From Cryptomeria japonica (lineage: Eukaryota > Streptophyta > Pinopsida > Cupressales > Cupressaceae), in contig NC_081415.1 of NCBI RefSeq assembly GCF_030272615.1, positions 104,214,796 to 104,278,795 of the forward strand: a stretch of 64,000 bases of DNA, in the 5' to 3' direction. Shown here in pieces: positions 34,676 to 45,730 of this stretch. Positions within the stretch are counted from its first letter, which is position 1, and each line of letters starts with the position of its first letter. Below the pieces are notes generated by a model. The model was not told the origin of the DNA and ran no database searches. It saw only the letters and a program-made list of their open reading frames with translations. The position numbers and the translations under genes were made by a program.

Positions 34676-36700
34676 CTAACTCTTTGCCTCTCCCTCATTG
34701 CCTAGAGGAGGAGGTGGTGGTTGCTGAACAGGGGCATCATCCTGTCTAGGTGCCCTAGCTCCCTCTGATTGAGCCATGTACTGGGAATATAGCACCACCT
34801 GTCTATCTGTCGGTATTGTTGCACTATATGTTGCTACATAATATGTTTCTTGGTAGACTGGTGAAGGACCTCACGCTGGGAGGCAGCTAGCTCTTCTCTC
34901 GATCTTTGAATCTCATGGTCTTTCTCTTCTCTCACTCTATGAATCTCTCGGTCCCGCTCTCTCCTCAGGCTCTACAGCTATCGCTCACGCTCTGTGATCT
35001 GTGTCTGCATCATTGTCATCTGTGTCTGCAAGCCCCACACTCTACCCCTCAAGGTATAGATGATATCCACAAGTGTCTAACCTCCTACTCCTCCCTCCTC
35101 ACCTCCACCACCCTGCTCCTCTCTCCTCTGTCACACTTGTCTAGGAGAATCCTCATTGCTAGGGTCCACTGCCTCACCCATCTCAACATCTACTATGGCC
35201 TCTCCTCCCCTATCCCTACCATTATCTCTGCCAACTGCTCCTAATGATCCTCCCTCTCCCCTTCATCATTTTTGGCCTGCCACTGGTGCTCTGCTGCTTC
35301 TCCCACCCAGATCTCCTCCACCCCTCCTAGGTGTCACCTCTCTCTAAGCTCAGGCTGGCCCATCATCACCCTCATCTATTTGAGGAGCATTCTCTCCAAG
35401 ATCTATGAATGGAGGAAAGGGATGTCTCTAAAACCAATCTCTATACTTGGGCAATACTCCTGCATCCGCAACATCCTCAAGGTACTCTCATCTCTGCAGT
35501 TGTAAATTTGCTAACTCCTGCATGGTCAAGGCATATGACAATCTAGGCCCCCATCCTCATCTCTCCTCATCCCAAATCTAGCATAAGCTATAAACTCCTA
35601 GGAGATACTCTATGGCCTCCCATACTACCTCAAAACCCTACTAAGTACAAAACGTTCAATAATAACTGAAGATCTACCCAAAAGTGGAAGTGTCATAAAC
35701 GTATCTCTGCACTATCTCCTCCAGTCATCCCACTACTCTAGACCCCTATACGGTCTCCAGACTACTGCTATCAGGTCATCTAACTATCTCCTCCAAAAAT
35801 CAGCCTTGCTCAAGTGGGGCTATGTGATATAACCAAAATATCTATATACAATAGGCTATCCATCCTGTCATGAATCGTCCACAATCGGTCTATAAACTGG
35901 GATGTGCTCCCAGACCCAAACTTGCAAAACTAGAACACCTGCTACCATAATTTTTGCCCCTATAGGCGATCTCATGCATATCATGGTACATATGCATGAG
36001 TAAGCATGAACCCTAACCTAATCTAACTTGATGAATAAGTAATCTCTCTAGCATCCTACCCCATCCACATAAGAATCCATGTTGTTCCCTATCAGGCATC
36101 ATGAAGCAACCAATAATGCCAGCCCAAATGCAAGCAAGAGGGAACTGTGCTCCATACCTGCTCAACAAATCATCCCAAGTGATAGACCAATCCAAGATAG
36201 TGCCATCCTGAAATATGCGTATAAGTGCCTCAATGCCCTGTCATGGAGTCACATCATCATCTACCTTATCTTCAACAAATGGTATCCTCAAAATCCTATC
36301 TACATCCTCAAGAGTGATAGTCATCTCCCCAGTCGGTAGCTGAAAGGTGTTATGCTTGCTATGAAATCGCTCAACTAACGTAGTCAACAATCTATGATTC
36401 ACATAGATATGAAGCATCTGCAGCAAGTATCCAAATACACACAATCCGATGGGATCTCTTTGTGCATCTGATAAGTCTTGCACTAATCTAATAATAGGTA
36501 GATATGTACATCGGAACTGAATTTCAGGCAGCTAAACCTGCAAAATTGAAAACAAAATCATCAATATGCAATACAAATTAAGTTAGAAAGGTGTAAAAAG
36601 TGCTCATAAATTCAACTTATCAATCACAGAAATAAAAAATTCATGTTTATGCCTTAAAAAATATACATTGTTTTTCATATGAGTTTTCACAGTGAGGCAA

Positions 36701-36705
36701 CAACT
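36701..36705. repeat. Target-site duplication of Copia element (CAACT), left
   Basis: CAACT here and at 43469-43473 flank the element exactly. Confidence 0.92.
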
Positions 36706-37430
36706 TGTGAGATTCTGCAAGAAGCGAGAACCGAGCCAAGATCTGATGTCGGTCGTAGATCACATGCAACTCCTCATGCAATAGATGATCAAAGATCAAA
36801 ATAGTTGAATGAAGATAATTTCGATATGAGAAAGAAATAGAGACAAAGAAGAGAATTTGGAGAAGACTCTCACCGAGCTATCACTTCACCTGCTTGACTA
36901 GTGAAGGTGAGAGTATAGTGCTTATTATATAGAAAAATATAAGCATATACATCCAAGGGGTGCATTAACTCCTATTCCCCATAAAAAATGGGAGGTTTTA
37001 CCTTCTTGGTAACTGCCAAAACATGTGGCATAACCTCCTTACATGAAGACAAAAAAGGAGTTGAGAAAGTTGGCACATAAGGCCAAAAGAGGGTGTGAAA
37101 CCCAACTACCCCATAACTCACTTAGGAAATGACAAAATAGTGGTTATGAGAGGTGGCACAACAAGCCAAAAGAGGGTGTGAAACCCAACTACCCCATAAC
37201 CCACTTAGGAAATGACAAAATAGTGGTTATGAGAGGTGGCACAACAAGCCAAAAGAGGGTGTGTAACTCAACTACCCATGTGAGGTGGAGAGTTACACAT
37301 GTAGCTGAAGTATTTCGCCATGTGTCCTCATATAAACCACTCCTATTAACCTAAGCAAGCTTAAATAATATATGTGTAGGAAAAAATAAATATCCCCTAA
37401 CATAAGGAAAATAAAAAACCTACACTAACA
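36706..37430 (-). repeat. Copia 3' LTR
   Basis: 725 bp; contains two full copies and a third partial copy of an 83-bp unit starting at 37083, 37166 and 37249. The minus-strand TATA box TATATAATA lies at 36923-36931. Confidence 0.93.
37083..37263 (-). repeat. 83-bp tandem repeat in Copia LTR
   Basis: Units 37083-37165 and 37166-37248 differ by one base; a partial third begins at 37249. The right LTR has the same array at 43121, 43204 and 43287, so it predates insertion. Confidence 0.92.
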
Positions 37431-37547
37431 CCCCCCTTAAGCGTAGCTTAGGTGGGTGAAAATATGGGTCCCGACAAATGCAACCATGTTAGGTACCCAT
37501 GTACATAGATAGTCCCCCCAAAAGAAGAAGCCCCCCCATAAGAGGAA

Positions 37548-37571
37548 TAGCCCCCCCCCCCCCCCCCCCCC
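37548..37571 (+). repeat. Poly-C tract
   Basis: About 22 consecutive C inside the Copia 3' non-coding region, next to other C-runs; G-run on the element strand. Confidence 0.9.
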
Positions 37572-37649
37572 AAATAAGGAGAGAAAGAAAGGAGGACTAA
37601 GAAGTCCCTCCTGCAGTAGACACCTATCGTATCCCAAGCAGAGATCACA

Positions 37650-39369
37650 AATGAAGGAACCTACTTTTGGTGAAGGGTTTGGTGAAGATGTCCGCAATTT
37701 GCTCCATTGTAGAACAATACTTAAGATCAATGATGCCTTCCTAAATGAGCTCCCAAATATAGTGCATATGTATCTTAATGTGTTTCGTCCTTTGGTGATG
37801 AACTGGATTAATTGAGATCTGTATAGCACTTTGATTATCACAAAAGATGATAGTAGGCTTCCTAACTGGAATACCAAACTCAGTGAGAATATTTTGAAGC
37901 CAAATAGCCTCAGTGGTGGCATTAACTGCCCCTCAATACTCAGCCTCTTTTGATGAAAGAGAAATTGTAGACTGCTTCTTACTCGACCAACAAACTGGAC
38001 CAGAACCAAGTGAGAAGCAATACCCTGAAGTGGATTTGCGATCCTGAGAATCACCCGCCCAATCTGAATCTATATATCCCACCAAGTCAATATCCATGCC
38101 TGCTGCATACTGAATTCCATAGTTGTGAGTACCCTGAATGTAGTGGAGAATCTGCTTAGCTGCTTTCCCATGCAACTCATGTGGCTTCTGCATGAATCTA
38201 GAGACCATGCCCACCGCATATGAAATGTCAGGTCTCGTATGAGTCAAGTAGATGAGGCTCCCAACAATTTGTCAATATAAAGTGCTATCAACCAAGGGTG
38301 AAGAGTACTTAGCCTCAAGTTTGACCCCAGATAAAAAAGGAGTAGGTGCAGGCTTATAGTCAGCCATGCGAAATCTAGAGAGCATATCGAGTGCATACTT
38401 GGGTTGTCCAAGGAAGATGCCTGAAGAAGATTGAGTAATCTCAATTCCCAGGAAGTAATGTAGAAGACCTAAGTCTGACATCAAAAATCTATCATGTAGA
38501 GCAATTTTCACTACCTTGATGGTGGATGAGTGGCTCCCTGTGATCAACAAGTCATCAACATAGAGAACTAGAAATGTGAGAGTATCATCCTAGTGCAAAA
38601 TGTAGACGTTCGGATCAGAATGGCATTGAGTAAAACCAACTGTCAGAAGGAAGGAGTCCATCTTGGCATATCAAGCTCGAGGAGCTTGTTTGAGGCCATA
38701 GAGAGACTTTCGAAGTTGACATGCAAGTGAAGGATCTTGAACAAACCCTTGTGGTTGCTCCATGTAGATTTCCTCCTGAAGGTCACCATGAAGAAATGCA
38801 CTCTTGACATCTATCTGATGAACTTTCCAACGATGGGTTGCAGCAATAGCAAGGACAAGCCAGATGGAATTCATCTTAGCAACTGGAGCAAAATTCTTAG
38901 AGTAATCAACCCCTGGAACTTGGGAAAAGCCTTTTGCTAACAAGCGAGCCTTATACTTATCAACCGACCCATCTACTGCAAATTTTGTTTGATAGATCCA
39001 CTTGCATCGAACATGTTTCCTTCCCTTAGGAAGAGGAACTAAATCCCATGTGTGATTCCTTTCTAAGGAATTAAACTCTTCTTGCATTGGAGCATCCCAT
39101 TCAGGAACAGCTATAGCTTCTCGAAAAGACTGTGGATCAGAAGCTGAAGCAATGAAGAGATGTGGAGCTTGCTGAAATTGTGACCCAGTTCTTCTAGAAT
39201 CTGATGGATCACCAAGCCAATCTCCTACTGACTCAAAAGTTTGTCGAGCCCAAAGAGGCACTGAAGCTGGAGAGTCTAGGGAAGAATCATCAACCTCTGA
39301 AGGATGACTATGAGAAGAATGTGAATCCTCACCATCACTATCACCATCTGAAGTGGAGGAAGAAGACTC
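37650..39369 (-). pseudogene. pol: Copia reverse transcriptase and RNase H
   Basis: From 39261 downward: Trp-Asp-Leu-Val-Pro-Leu-Pro, Cys-Lys-Trp-Ile-Tyr, Tyr-Lys-Ala-Arg-Leu-Leu-Ala-Lys-Gly-Phe and Asp-Val-Lys-Ser-Ala-Phe-Leu-His-Gly typify Copia RT. Tyr-Val-Asp-Asp is at 38551-38562. RNase H follows, with Arg-Pro-Asp-Ile-Ser-Tyr, Asp-Ser-Asp-Trp-Ala-Gly (38060s), Ser-Lys-Glu-Ala-Glu-Tyr and, past another stop, Asp-Asn-Gln-Ser-Ala and His-Ile-Lys-Ile. In-phase stops end at 38671, 38272 and 37933, with one more near 38593. A frame of 205 codons in another phase (37437-38054) is a shadow. Confidence 0.93.
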
Positions 39370-40398
39370 CTAAACAGGATTAGGAGGATTAAGATCCTCA
39401 AAAGAACTGTCAACATCATGCAATGTCTCCAATGTGATAGTGGATGGAGAAGTGGTATGAGAAGAAATAGAAGAACTCTCCTCAAAACGAACACTCCTCT
39501 CAATGAACAACTCATGTGTAGATGGATGGAGAAGTCTATACCCTTTGACATCATCTGGATACCCAACAAATATGCAAGGCTTGCTCTGCGGATCGATAGC
39601 CTTGCGTTTCTCTGCTAGAATGTGGGCCCATGCAAGAGAACCAAACACTTTGAAATGCTTAACTGTAGGTTTCCGACCGGTCCAAGCTTGAAAAGGAGTT
39701 ACCCCCTTCATAGCTTTATGAGGAACTCGATTCTGGATGTAACATGCACAATTGATGGCCTCTGCCCTATATTAAGGTGCCAAAGACTTAGAGTGAATCA
39801 TACAATTTTCCATCTTCTTCAAGGACCTATTCTTCTGTTCTGCGACACCATTCTGCTAAGGACTGTATGGAACTGTGTGTTGCATGTTGATACCTTCTGA
39901 AGCACAAAATTGTTCAAACTGATTATTAACATATTCACCCCCATTATCTATGTGTAGAATCTTGATGAACTTCCCAGATTGTTTCTCTGCAAAAGCTTTG
40001 AAATCTAGAAAATTCTCAAATACCTCAGATTTTTGTTTGAGAAAGTAAATCCATGTAAATCTGGAAAAGTCATCAATAAATGTTAAGACATATCTAGCCC
40101 TACTAAAAGATGGTTGTGGAAATGGTCCTGCCAAGTCACTATGTACCAACTCCAATAGCTGTGGAGCTCTCCATGCTTTGCCTTTATCATACTTCTCAGG
40201 ATTCTTACCAAGAATACATCCCTGGCAAACTCCATTAGAAAATCGAACAGAAGGCAACCCTGAAACCATGTCTTGTTTACTGAGTTGTTGCAAGTAACGA
40301 TAGTTCAAGTGGCCAAATCGTTGATGCCACAAACAACTAATCTCATCTGCATGAGTGAGTAAAATTGTTGAAGGAGAGTCAGGAACAAAGTGAGAAAA
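39370..40398 (-). pseudogene. pol: Copia integrase
   Basis: His-Gln-Arg-Phe-Gly-His ... Cys-Gln-Gly-Cys forms the zinc module (40330-40210). The core has Asp in Ser-Asp-Leu-Ala-Gly-Pro-Phe, Asp-Asn-Gly-Gly-Glu and Glu in Ala-Glu-Gln-Lys-Asn-Arg. The C-terminal region carries Gly-Tyr-Arg-Leu. In-phase stops at 39856 and near 39770 inactivate it, but the phase is kept. Confidence 0.92.
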
Positions 40399-40845
40399 CT
40401 AATATAATCTAGATTGATGATCTGCTTTTCCCATAGCAATAGTAGACCCATTATGTATTTCACTGATTACCATTGTATCGGGCGTGAACTCAACTCGCTT
40501 GCTAGAACCAGTGTGAATGATCTGATAAACAGATAGGAGATTAGTTGATAAATATGGAACACAAAGGACATCCTTAAATGTTCCTTCGCCCACATCAACA
40601 GACCCTCTCCCATGCACTTCAATAGGAGTGTCATCACCCATTAGTATGGAAGGCATAGAACATGGCTCTAAAGAGGTGAAATCATCTTTTGAAGAAGCCA
40701 TGTGGTGCGAAGCACCCGAGTCAATTATCCAAGAATTGGGTTGTGAAGCAACAGCAACTAGGACCTTACCCTTTCCTTTCCCTTTACTCTTATCTGTATC
40801 CTTAGAAGATCCTTCTGATGAACTCTGTTTGACTGAATCAAGCAC
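40399..40845 (-). pseudogene. pol: Copia protease region
   Basis: Trp-Ile-Ile-Asp-Ser-Gly-Ala-Ser-His-His-Met near 40690-40740 is the Copia aspartic protease signature. A Lys/Gly-rich linker precedes it. The segment ends in a stop at 40399, just before the integrase zinc module. Confidence 0.92.
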
Positions 40846-41718
40846 CTTGATATTATTCTTTTCAAGAAGATTTGAAAGGTGATCAATTTGTTTCTTTAAA
40901 CACTTATGTTCATCATGACCAAGCCTCTTACAATAAGAACACTTGACCTTCTCCTTCTTAGGTTTTTCACCTCTTGATAAAGAGGTCTAATTATCTGCTT
41001 TTGAAGTAGCAGATTTCTGATCTTTTTTCTTCTCTCCTTGGTTCTTTTGTTTCTTATCTTGCTTACTAGACCCTTTTTTTTCTTTCATGCCTTGATTTAC
41101 AACTAAGGCATGTGACTTAGAGGGTTTTATTGTACCCATTTGAACTAATTTGTCTTACTCCCTAGTGAGTTCTGCAGCAAATTCATCCAGAGAAGGTATT
41201 TTGAATGTGGTACCTAGGGCACATTTTGTATCATAGAATGTAGAAACAAACACTGAATAGTTAGGACCAAGCTTAGAAAGAATACTCAAGATCAGTTGCT
41301 TATCATCTTTCTTAGTTCCACACCATTTCAACTGTAATCTTACAGACTTAAGTTTAGTGAAGAAGTCTTGTATAGTGTCAAAATTGGTTGGATTCAACCC
41401 TATGAGTTCATTCTCTAACTGATGACCTCTTAGCTCATCTTGCTTACCAAAGAGGTTTTCCAAAGTGGTCCACACTGCATTTGGTGTAGTGGCAAATTCA
41501 ATGTGAAAAAGAAGGTCTGGAGAGACTGACATACATAGAGTACCAAAGGCTTCATCACATTTATTAAACCATTTAATCTTTTCTGCAGCATCTTGAGGTT
41601 CAGTTTCAAGTCCCATAGTAACACGATGATATCCATGTCTTTTTAGATATATTATCATCTTAGATTTCCATTCAAAGTAATTATATGGTGTTAAAAGTGG
41701 AACTATAGATGCATCCAT
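40846..41718 (-). pseudogene. gag: Copia gag with CCHC zinc knuckle
   Basis: ATG at 41718 opens 187 codons of the typical Copia Gag (Tyr-Phe-Glu-Trp-Lys near the start, Trp-Thr-Thr-Leu-Glu, Gln-Leu-Lys-Trp-Cys-Gly). A TAA at 41155 is followed in the same phase by a Lys-rich stretch, a TAG near 40987 and the knuckle CSYCKRLGHDEHKC (40900-40941). It forms the particle around the element RNA. Confidence 0.92.
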
Positions 41719-42743
41719 GATAGTAGAAAAGAAGATTGCAAAGAATCAGGAAAAGTGCAAGAAAGAAGGCACAAGAGACACCCCCCCTTTTCACTAGTCT
41801 CAAAAATCACCCCCCCCAAATATTATAAGGTTGGCACTTTATAATTAGTGCATTTACAAGGCTTTTTATGAGATTACAATTCTTTAAGAAACCAATAGAG
41901 ATTTCAAATACAAATAATTTGAGACAAGATCTGAAACAAATCAGCCTTATAACTGCTTAATTTATCTCAATGCCTTTCCAACAACTATTAGTTTTTGAAA
42001 AACAGAGTTGTGAGGAGAAAGATATGACCAGTTGAAGAGAAAAAGAAGCAACTGATACAACCTTTAATATCTGATAGAAAAAGGCAAAAATTTCAATTAG
42101 ACCTGCAATAAGGGAGAGTGCTCATTTCCAGCTTTCCATCAAGTATTTGTTTGCAAAAATCTAACACCCGAGGCAAAAGTTGTGCAACTTTTAAGAAATG
42201 TTGTTGAATTTCCCTAATAGAAAAATGGCTTAGGCCCTATTCAAACTCGATTTCTGCAAAATTTATTCATTTTCTGGAAATACCATCCAAAACACAAAAA
42301 AATTTCGATGCTGAGAAGACAACTCAGAAATCGTTTTTTGTGAAAGTGAACAAAAGTTGAAACACTAAAGCCGAAATGAAAATAGCTCCAATAAAAAAAA
42401 TTTACTCTGATTTTTTACTGTGTCCTCCAAACTCTGATTTTGGTGAAGTAAAAGTCACTTTTGACTTTGTCAAGCCTTATGGACACTCTGGAAATTCTTA
42501 TTAAGCATCCTATATTACCACAAAGCTGCAATCACCCAGATCTTACAAGGACACATACATGTAAACAAGATTTAACTAGAAGCTATTTTCCTTTAAATTG
42601 TTCTGATTCTCCAGATCACACGAGAATGTAGGAGAAGAGCATACTTAGTTTTTAAGGAAAATATTAGCTATATAAAAGTCTCAAATCCCTCAAATAAATT
42701 AAGAAAAACAATGAGCTATATCAAACAATAAGCTCTGATACCA
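41719..42743 (-). other. Copia leader and primer-binding site
   Basis: About 1 kb between the 5' LTR and gag, AT-rich, no gene seen. On the minus strand TGGTATCAGAGC (42732-42743) abuts the LTR and matches the classic plant initiator-tRNA-Met primer site. Confidence 0.88.
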
Positions 42744-43468
42744 TGTGAAATTTTGCGAGAAGCGAGAACCGAGCCAAGATCTGATGTCGGTCGTAGATCA
42801 CATGCAACTCCTCATGCAATAGATAATGAAAGATCAAAATAGCTGAATGAAGATAATTTTGATATGAGAGAGAAATAGAGACAAAGAAGAGAATTTGGAG
42901 AAGACTCTCACTGAGCTATCACTTCACCTGCTTGACTAGTGAAGGTGAGAGTATAGTGCTTATTATATAGAAAAATATAAGCATATACATCCAAGGGGTG
43001 CATTAACTCCTATTCCCCATAAAAAATGGGAGGTTTTACCTTCTTGGTAAATGCCAAAACATGTGGCATAACCTCCTTACATGAAGATAAAAAAGGAGTT
43101 GAGAAAGTTGGCACATAAGGCCAAAAGAGGGTGTGAAACCCAACTACCCCATAACCCACTTAGGAAATGACAAAATAGTGGTTATGAGAGGTGGCACAAC
43201 AAGCCAAAAGAGGGTGTGAAACCCAACTACCCCATAACCCACTTAGGAAATGACAAAACAGTGGTTATGAGAGGTGGCACAACAAGCCAAAAGAGGGTGT
43301 GTAACTCAACTACCCATGTGAGGTGGAGAGTTACACATGTAGCTAAAGTATTTCACCACGTGTCCTCATATAAACCACTCCTATTAACCTAAGCAAGCTT
43401 AAATAATATATGTGTAGGAAAAAATAAATATCCCCTAACATAAGGAAAATAAAAAACCTACACTAACA
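42744..43468 (-). repeat. Copia 5' LTR
   Basis: 725 bp, same length as its partner; TATA at 42961-42969 (minus). Carries the same 83-bp repeat array. Confidence 0.93.
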
Positions 43469-43473
43469 CAACT
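43469..43473. repeat. Target-site duplication of Copia element (CAACT), right
   Basis: See 36701-36705. Confidence 0.92.
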
Positions 43474-43897
43474 CGTACGAGTAAACTATCCTATACGAGT
43501 TTCTATTCCACACAAGATGACAAAAAGGTATATGATGAAATAACTCGTACGATTCAAGGGTATACACCATACAATAAAACTAATGACTTAATACGAGCAA
43601 AGAAAATTAGCTAGTTACTCGTATGAGAAACCCTAGTTGGCCATACGATAAAACGACTCCACAGAAACTTGAATGAAGTTTAGAAAGAACAATTCAACAA
43701 AAAATTCAAGAAATTTGGAATAAAAGATGCTTAATATCAATCACTTACTAATGCTGGGTAGTTTCGAGGTCGATTATGTCATCTCTGGCGCTCGAATCGG
43801 TGATCTGGAACGGGAATTGCCATTTTGCTCTAGAGAAGGTTTTTGAAATTTTGAACTTTGAGAGGTAAAAATGAATTGAAAATGACCCCTTCAACCC

Positions 43898-43906
43898 CTT
43901 ATATAG
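43898..43906 (-). promoter_or_regulatory. TATA box of the antisense PMD gene
   Basis: Minus-strand TATATAAGG about 80 bp upstream of the ATG at 43823, pointing away from the E4 3' LTR. The spacing fits a short 5' untranslated region. Confidence 0.5.
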
Positions 43907-44778
43907 GCGAAACCCTAATTTTCAAACTTGCTCCGATTGACACAAAATTTGTACTCTTAGCTAAATCAACCATCTCGAGTCCATTTTCGGGATCGAAATT
44001 GAAATCTAATGTAAATTTTATAGTCACTTGTTTGCAACATTGACCACTTGGCACTTTCATCTTCACGTCATTCTTCACATCACTTTGCACTCAAATCTTT
44101 TCTAAATCAATTCTGATCTCAATTTGATTCTCCAATTAATCGTCATGCTCAGATTATCATCGGTATGTCATTTTATTAAATAAAATTGCCTAACATTACT
44201 TTGATCTCGCTATCTTTCAATTTCGCTCCCAAGGGGGTATACTCATTACGTCAACATTATCAGTAATTACATCATCAAAAGTCAAGAAATTATTCAAATC
44301 TTCATCTAAAGTTGAGAAGAAAATGTCTTCAATCAAAGATTAATCGAACTTCAGTCAATATCTAGGGGCATGTCAAGTTTGTTCTCATCTAAATCAATCT
44401 TCAAATCAGTGTTCAGTTTCATTGCATCAAATCAAGTTGGACATTCTATTTCGCCAATCAGTTCTTGTTCAATCAAGTTCAAAATCAGTTTTATCTCTTC
44501 GCTCAACCAAGTCTTGTTCAATCAAATTCTAGATCAGTTCTCATTTCTTGATCCATCAAGTTCAAGAACGATATCTCATTCTTCATCGGTCCTAGTTCAA
44601 TAAAGTTTAGGATCGATATCGCTCTAATCAACCTGTTCAACTTCATCACTTCAAATCAAGCTGAACATCTTGCTCTTCATCGATTTGTGATCCATCAAGT
44701 TCAGAACTGATATCTATTTGACATCAACTATTCTTTGACTCAATGTGTTGCTCACACATCAATTCAAAGAGGGGTAAA
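43907..44778 (+). other. Region between PMD promoter and E4 LTR, with degenerate repeats
   Basis: No gene on either strand. From about 44380 to 44720 a loose unit around ATCAAGTTCAAGATCAGTTCT recurs every 50-70 bp, for example near 44427, 44470, 44517, 44556 and 44695. A polypurine tract CAAAGAGGGGTAAA ends at 44778. Confidence 0.55.
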
Positions 44779-45730
44779 TTTAATACCCTAAAATGGTCAC
44801 CTAAACCATGGGCCCCTAATCTCAACTACATCACTAGGGTCCTAACCAAAGGTAATTAAGTCAAGCATAATCACCTAATTAATTAACTCCTCAATCATCA
44901 ATTTTACATGGCAAATAAATCATTATATATTAATTAAATATTTATTTAATTAATTAATCATTCCAAGTAAATCATTTTAATCAATTATCCTATTTATTTA
45001 ATTAAATATATGAGCTTATTTAATTAATAAATCATTTTGCCATTAAATCATTAAAAAGAAATTAATTTGAAAAAAGAATTAAATTGAAAAATCTCAAAAA
45101 GGCAATTAAATATCAAAATTAAATAAAAATACGAAATAAATCAGTTTTTCTGATTTTATCTTAAATTTAGTTCAATTTCCTTTAAAGTTGAGAAAAGTAG
45201 CCAATCACATCAATTCACTTGGATTGTGCTTCCTCTTGGAGAATCTTGACCACTCATCATTAATCGATCTTGACCATTGGTCTCTCTTTGGATTTTTTAT
45301 AAATTTAGGCTCTCGTCTCTCATTCAGATTTCCTAGAGATTTATTGTTATTATGTTGTTTTTGCTCTAGGTTCATTGATATTTTGTGCATTGAGAATATT
45401 AAATCTTAGTTTATTGCATATTAGTTTAATCATTATTTATTTAATTCATCTAGCTCAATATTCACTCATCTAGCTTACTCTTGCATCCATTTAGCTCAAT
45501 TTTGTGCTCATATAGATTAAAACCTTCATTTAGGTGTCATCTAGTCACCGGTATTGCATAAAGAAATCTGAGAGCAAGACTAAAACTCACATCTATTAGA
45601 AGGAAATAGGTCGCTTTGTAGTGGTTTTATTATTCATTGTTTAATATTTTACTAACCATACATCTAATGACTTATTGAAGTGTTGTGTATTCAAATACAG
45701 ATATAGGTCCACTTTTCACACACACATTAT
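44779..45730 (+). repeat. Probable E4 3' LTR
   Basis: It starts after a polypurine tract with TTTAATACCCTAAAATGG, contains an AT-rich block of ATTAATTAA words as in the E2 LTR, and has TATAAATTTAGGCTCTC near 45296, resembling the E2 promoter. The end is uncertain because no partner is in the window. Confidence 0.5.

Larger units (their letters stand above)
36706..43468 (-). mobile_element. Ty1/Copia retrotransposon, full length, inactive
   Basis: A 6.76-kb element on the minus strand with two 725-bp LTRs, perfect CAACT duplication, a methionine-initiator primer site (complement of GCTCTGATACCA at 42732-42743) and a polypurine tract (complement of CCCCCCTTAAGCG at 37431). Gag, protease, integrase, RT and RNase H occur in Copia order in one reading phase broken by about eleven stop codons. 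About 16 LTR differences (2.2%). Confidence 0.95.
34676..43823 (-). pseudogene. Plant mobile domain (PMD) gene on the antisense strand of E4, split by a Copia element
   Basis: On the minus strand a TATA box (43898-43906) precedes an ATG at 43821-43823 and a short exon that ends at a consensus donor GTAAGT (43748). A CAG acceptor near 36538-36540 opens the next exon. That exon reads as a plant mobile domain: Tyr-Leu-Pro-Ile-Ile-Arg, Leu-Leu-Thr-Thr-Leu-Val-Glu-Arg, Asn-Thr-Phe-Gln-Leu-Pro-Thr-Gly-Glu, then Thr-Leu-Glu-Asp-Val (36240-36483), then a Trp-Ala-Gly-Ile-Ile-Gly block (36013-36195). Downstream come an Arg/Glu-rich coiled coil (about 34860-35030) and a Pro run ending at a stop (34676-34678). 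Stops and frameshifts, one already in exon 1, show that it is dead. Plant mobile domain proteins occur both as host factors (MAIN/MAIL) and in transposons. The Copia insertion lies wholly in the presumed intron. Intron and exon borders are inferred. Confidence 0.6.
29547..45730 (+). mobile_element. E4: oldest host element, Tat-like, pol-less, with an antisense gene
   Basis: The sequence right of element A holds a short Tat-like gag remnant, a 3-kb spacer, an antisense plant-mobile-domain gene, then CAAAGAGGGGTAAA (about 44765-44778) and an LTR-like segment. The polypurine tract and the TATA context of that LTR resemble those of E2. The 5' LTR would lie left of element A, outside the window, so the boundary and the unity of this element are inferred. 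The right end is approximate. Confidence 0.5.

Noticed and set aside
34906-35505. Plus-strand frames with Leu/Ser/Pro-rich protein
   Set aside because: They are the complement of the antisense coiled-coil part of the PMD gene.
37437-38054. Minus-strand frame of 205 codons
   Set aside because: Lies in another phase over the genuine Copia RNase H and the poly-C tract; a shadow.
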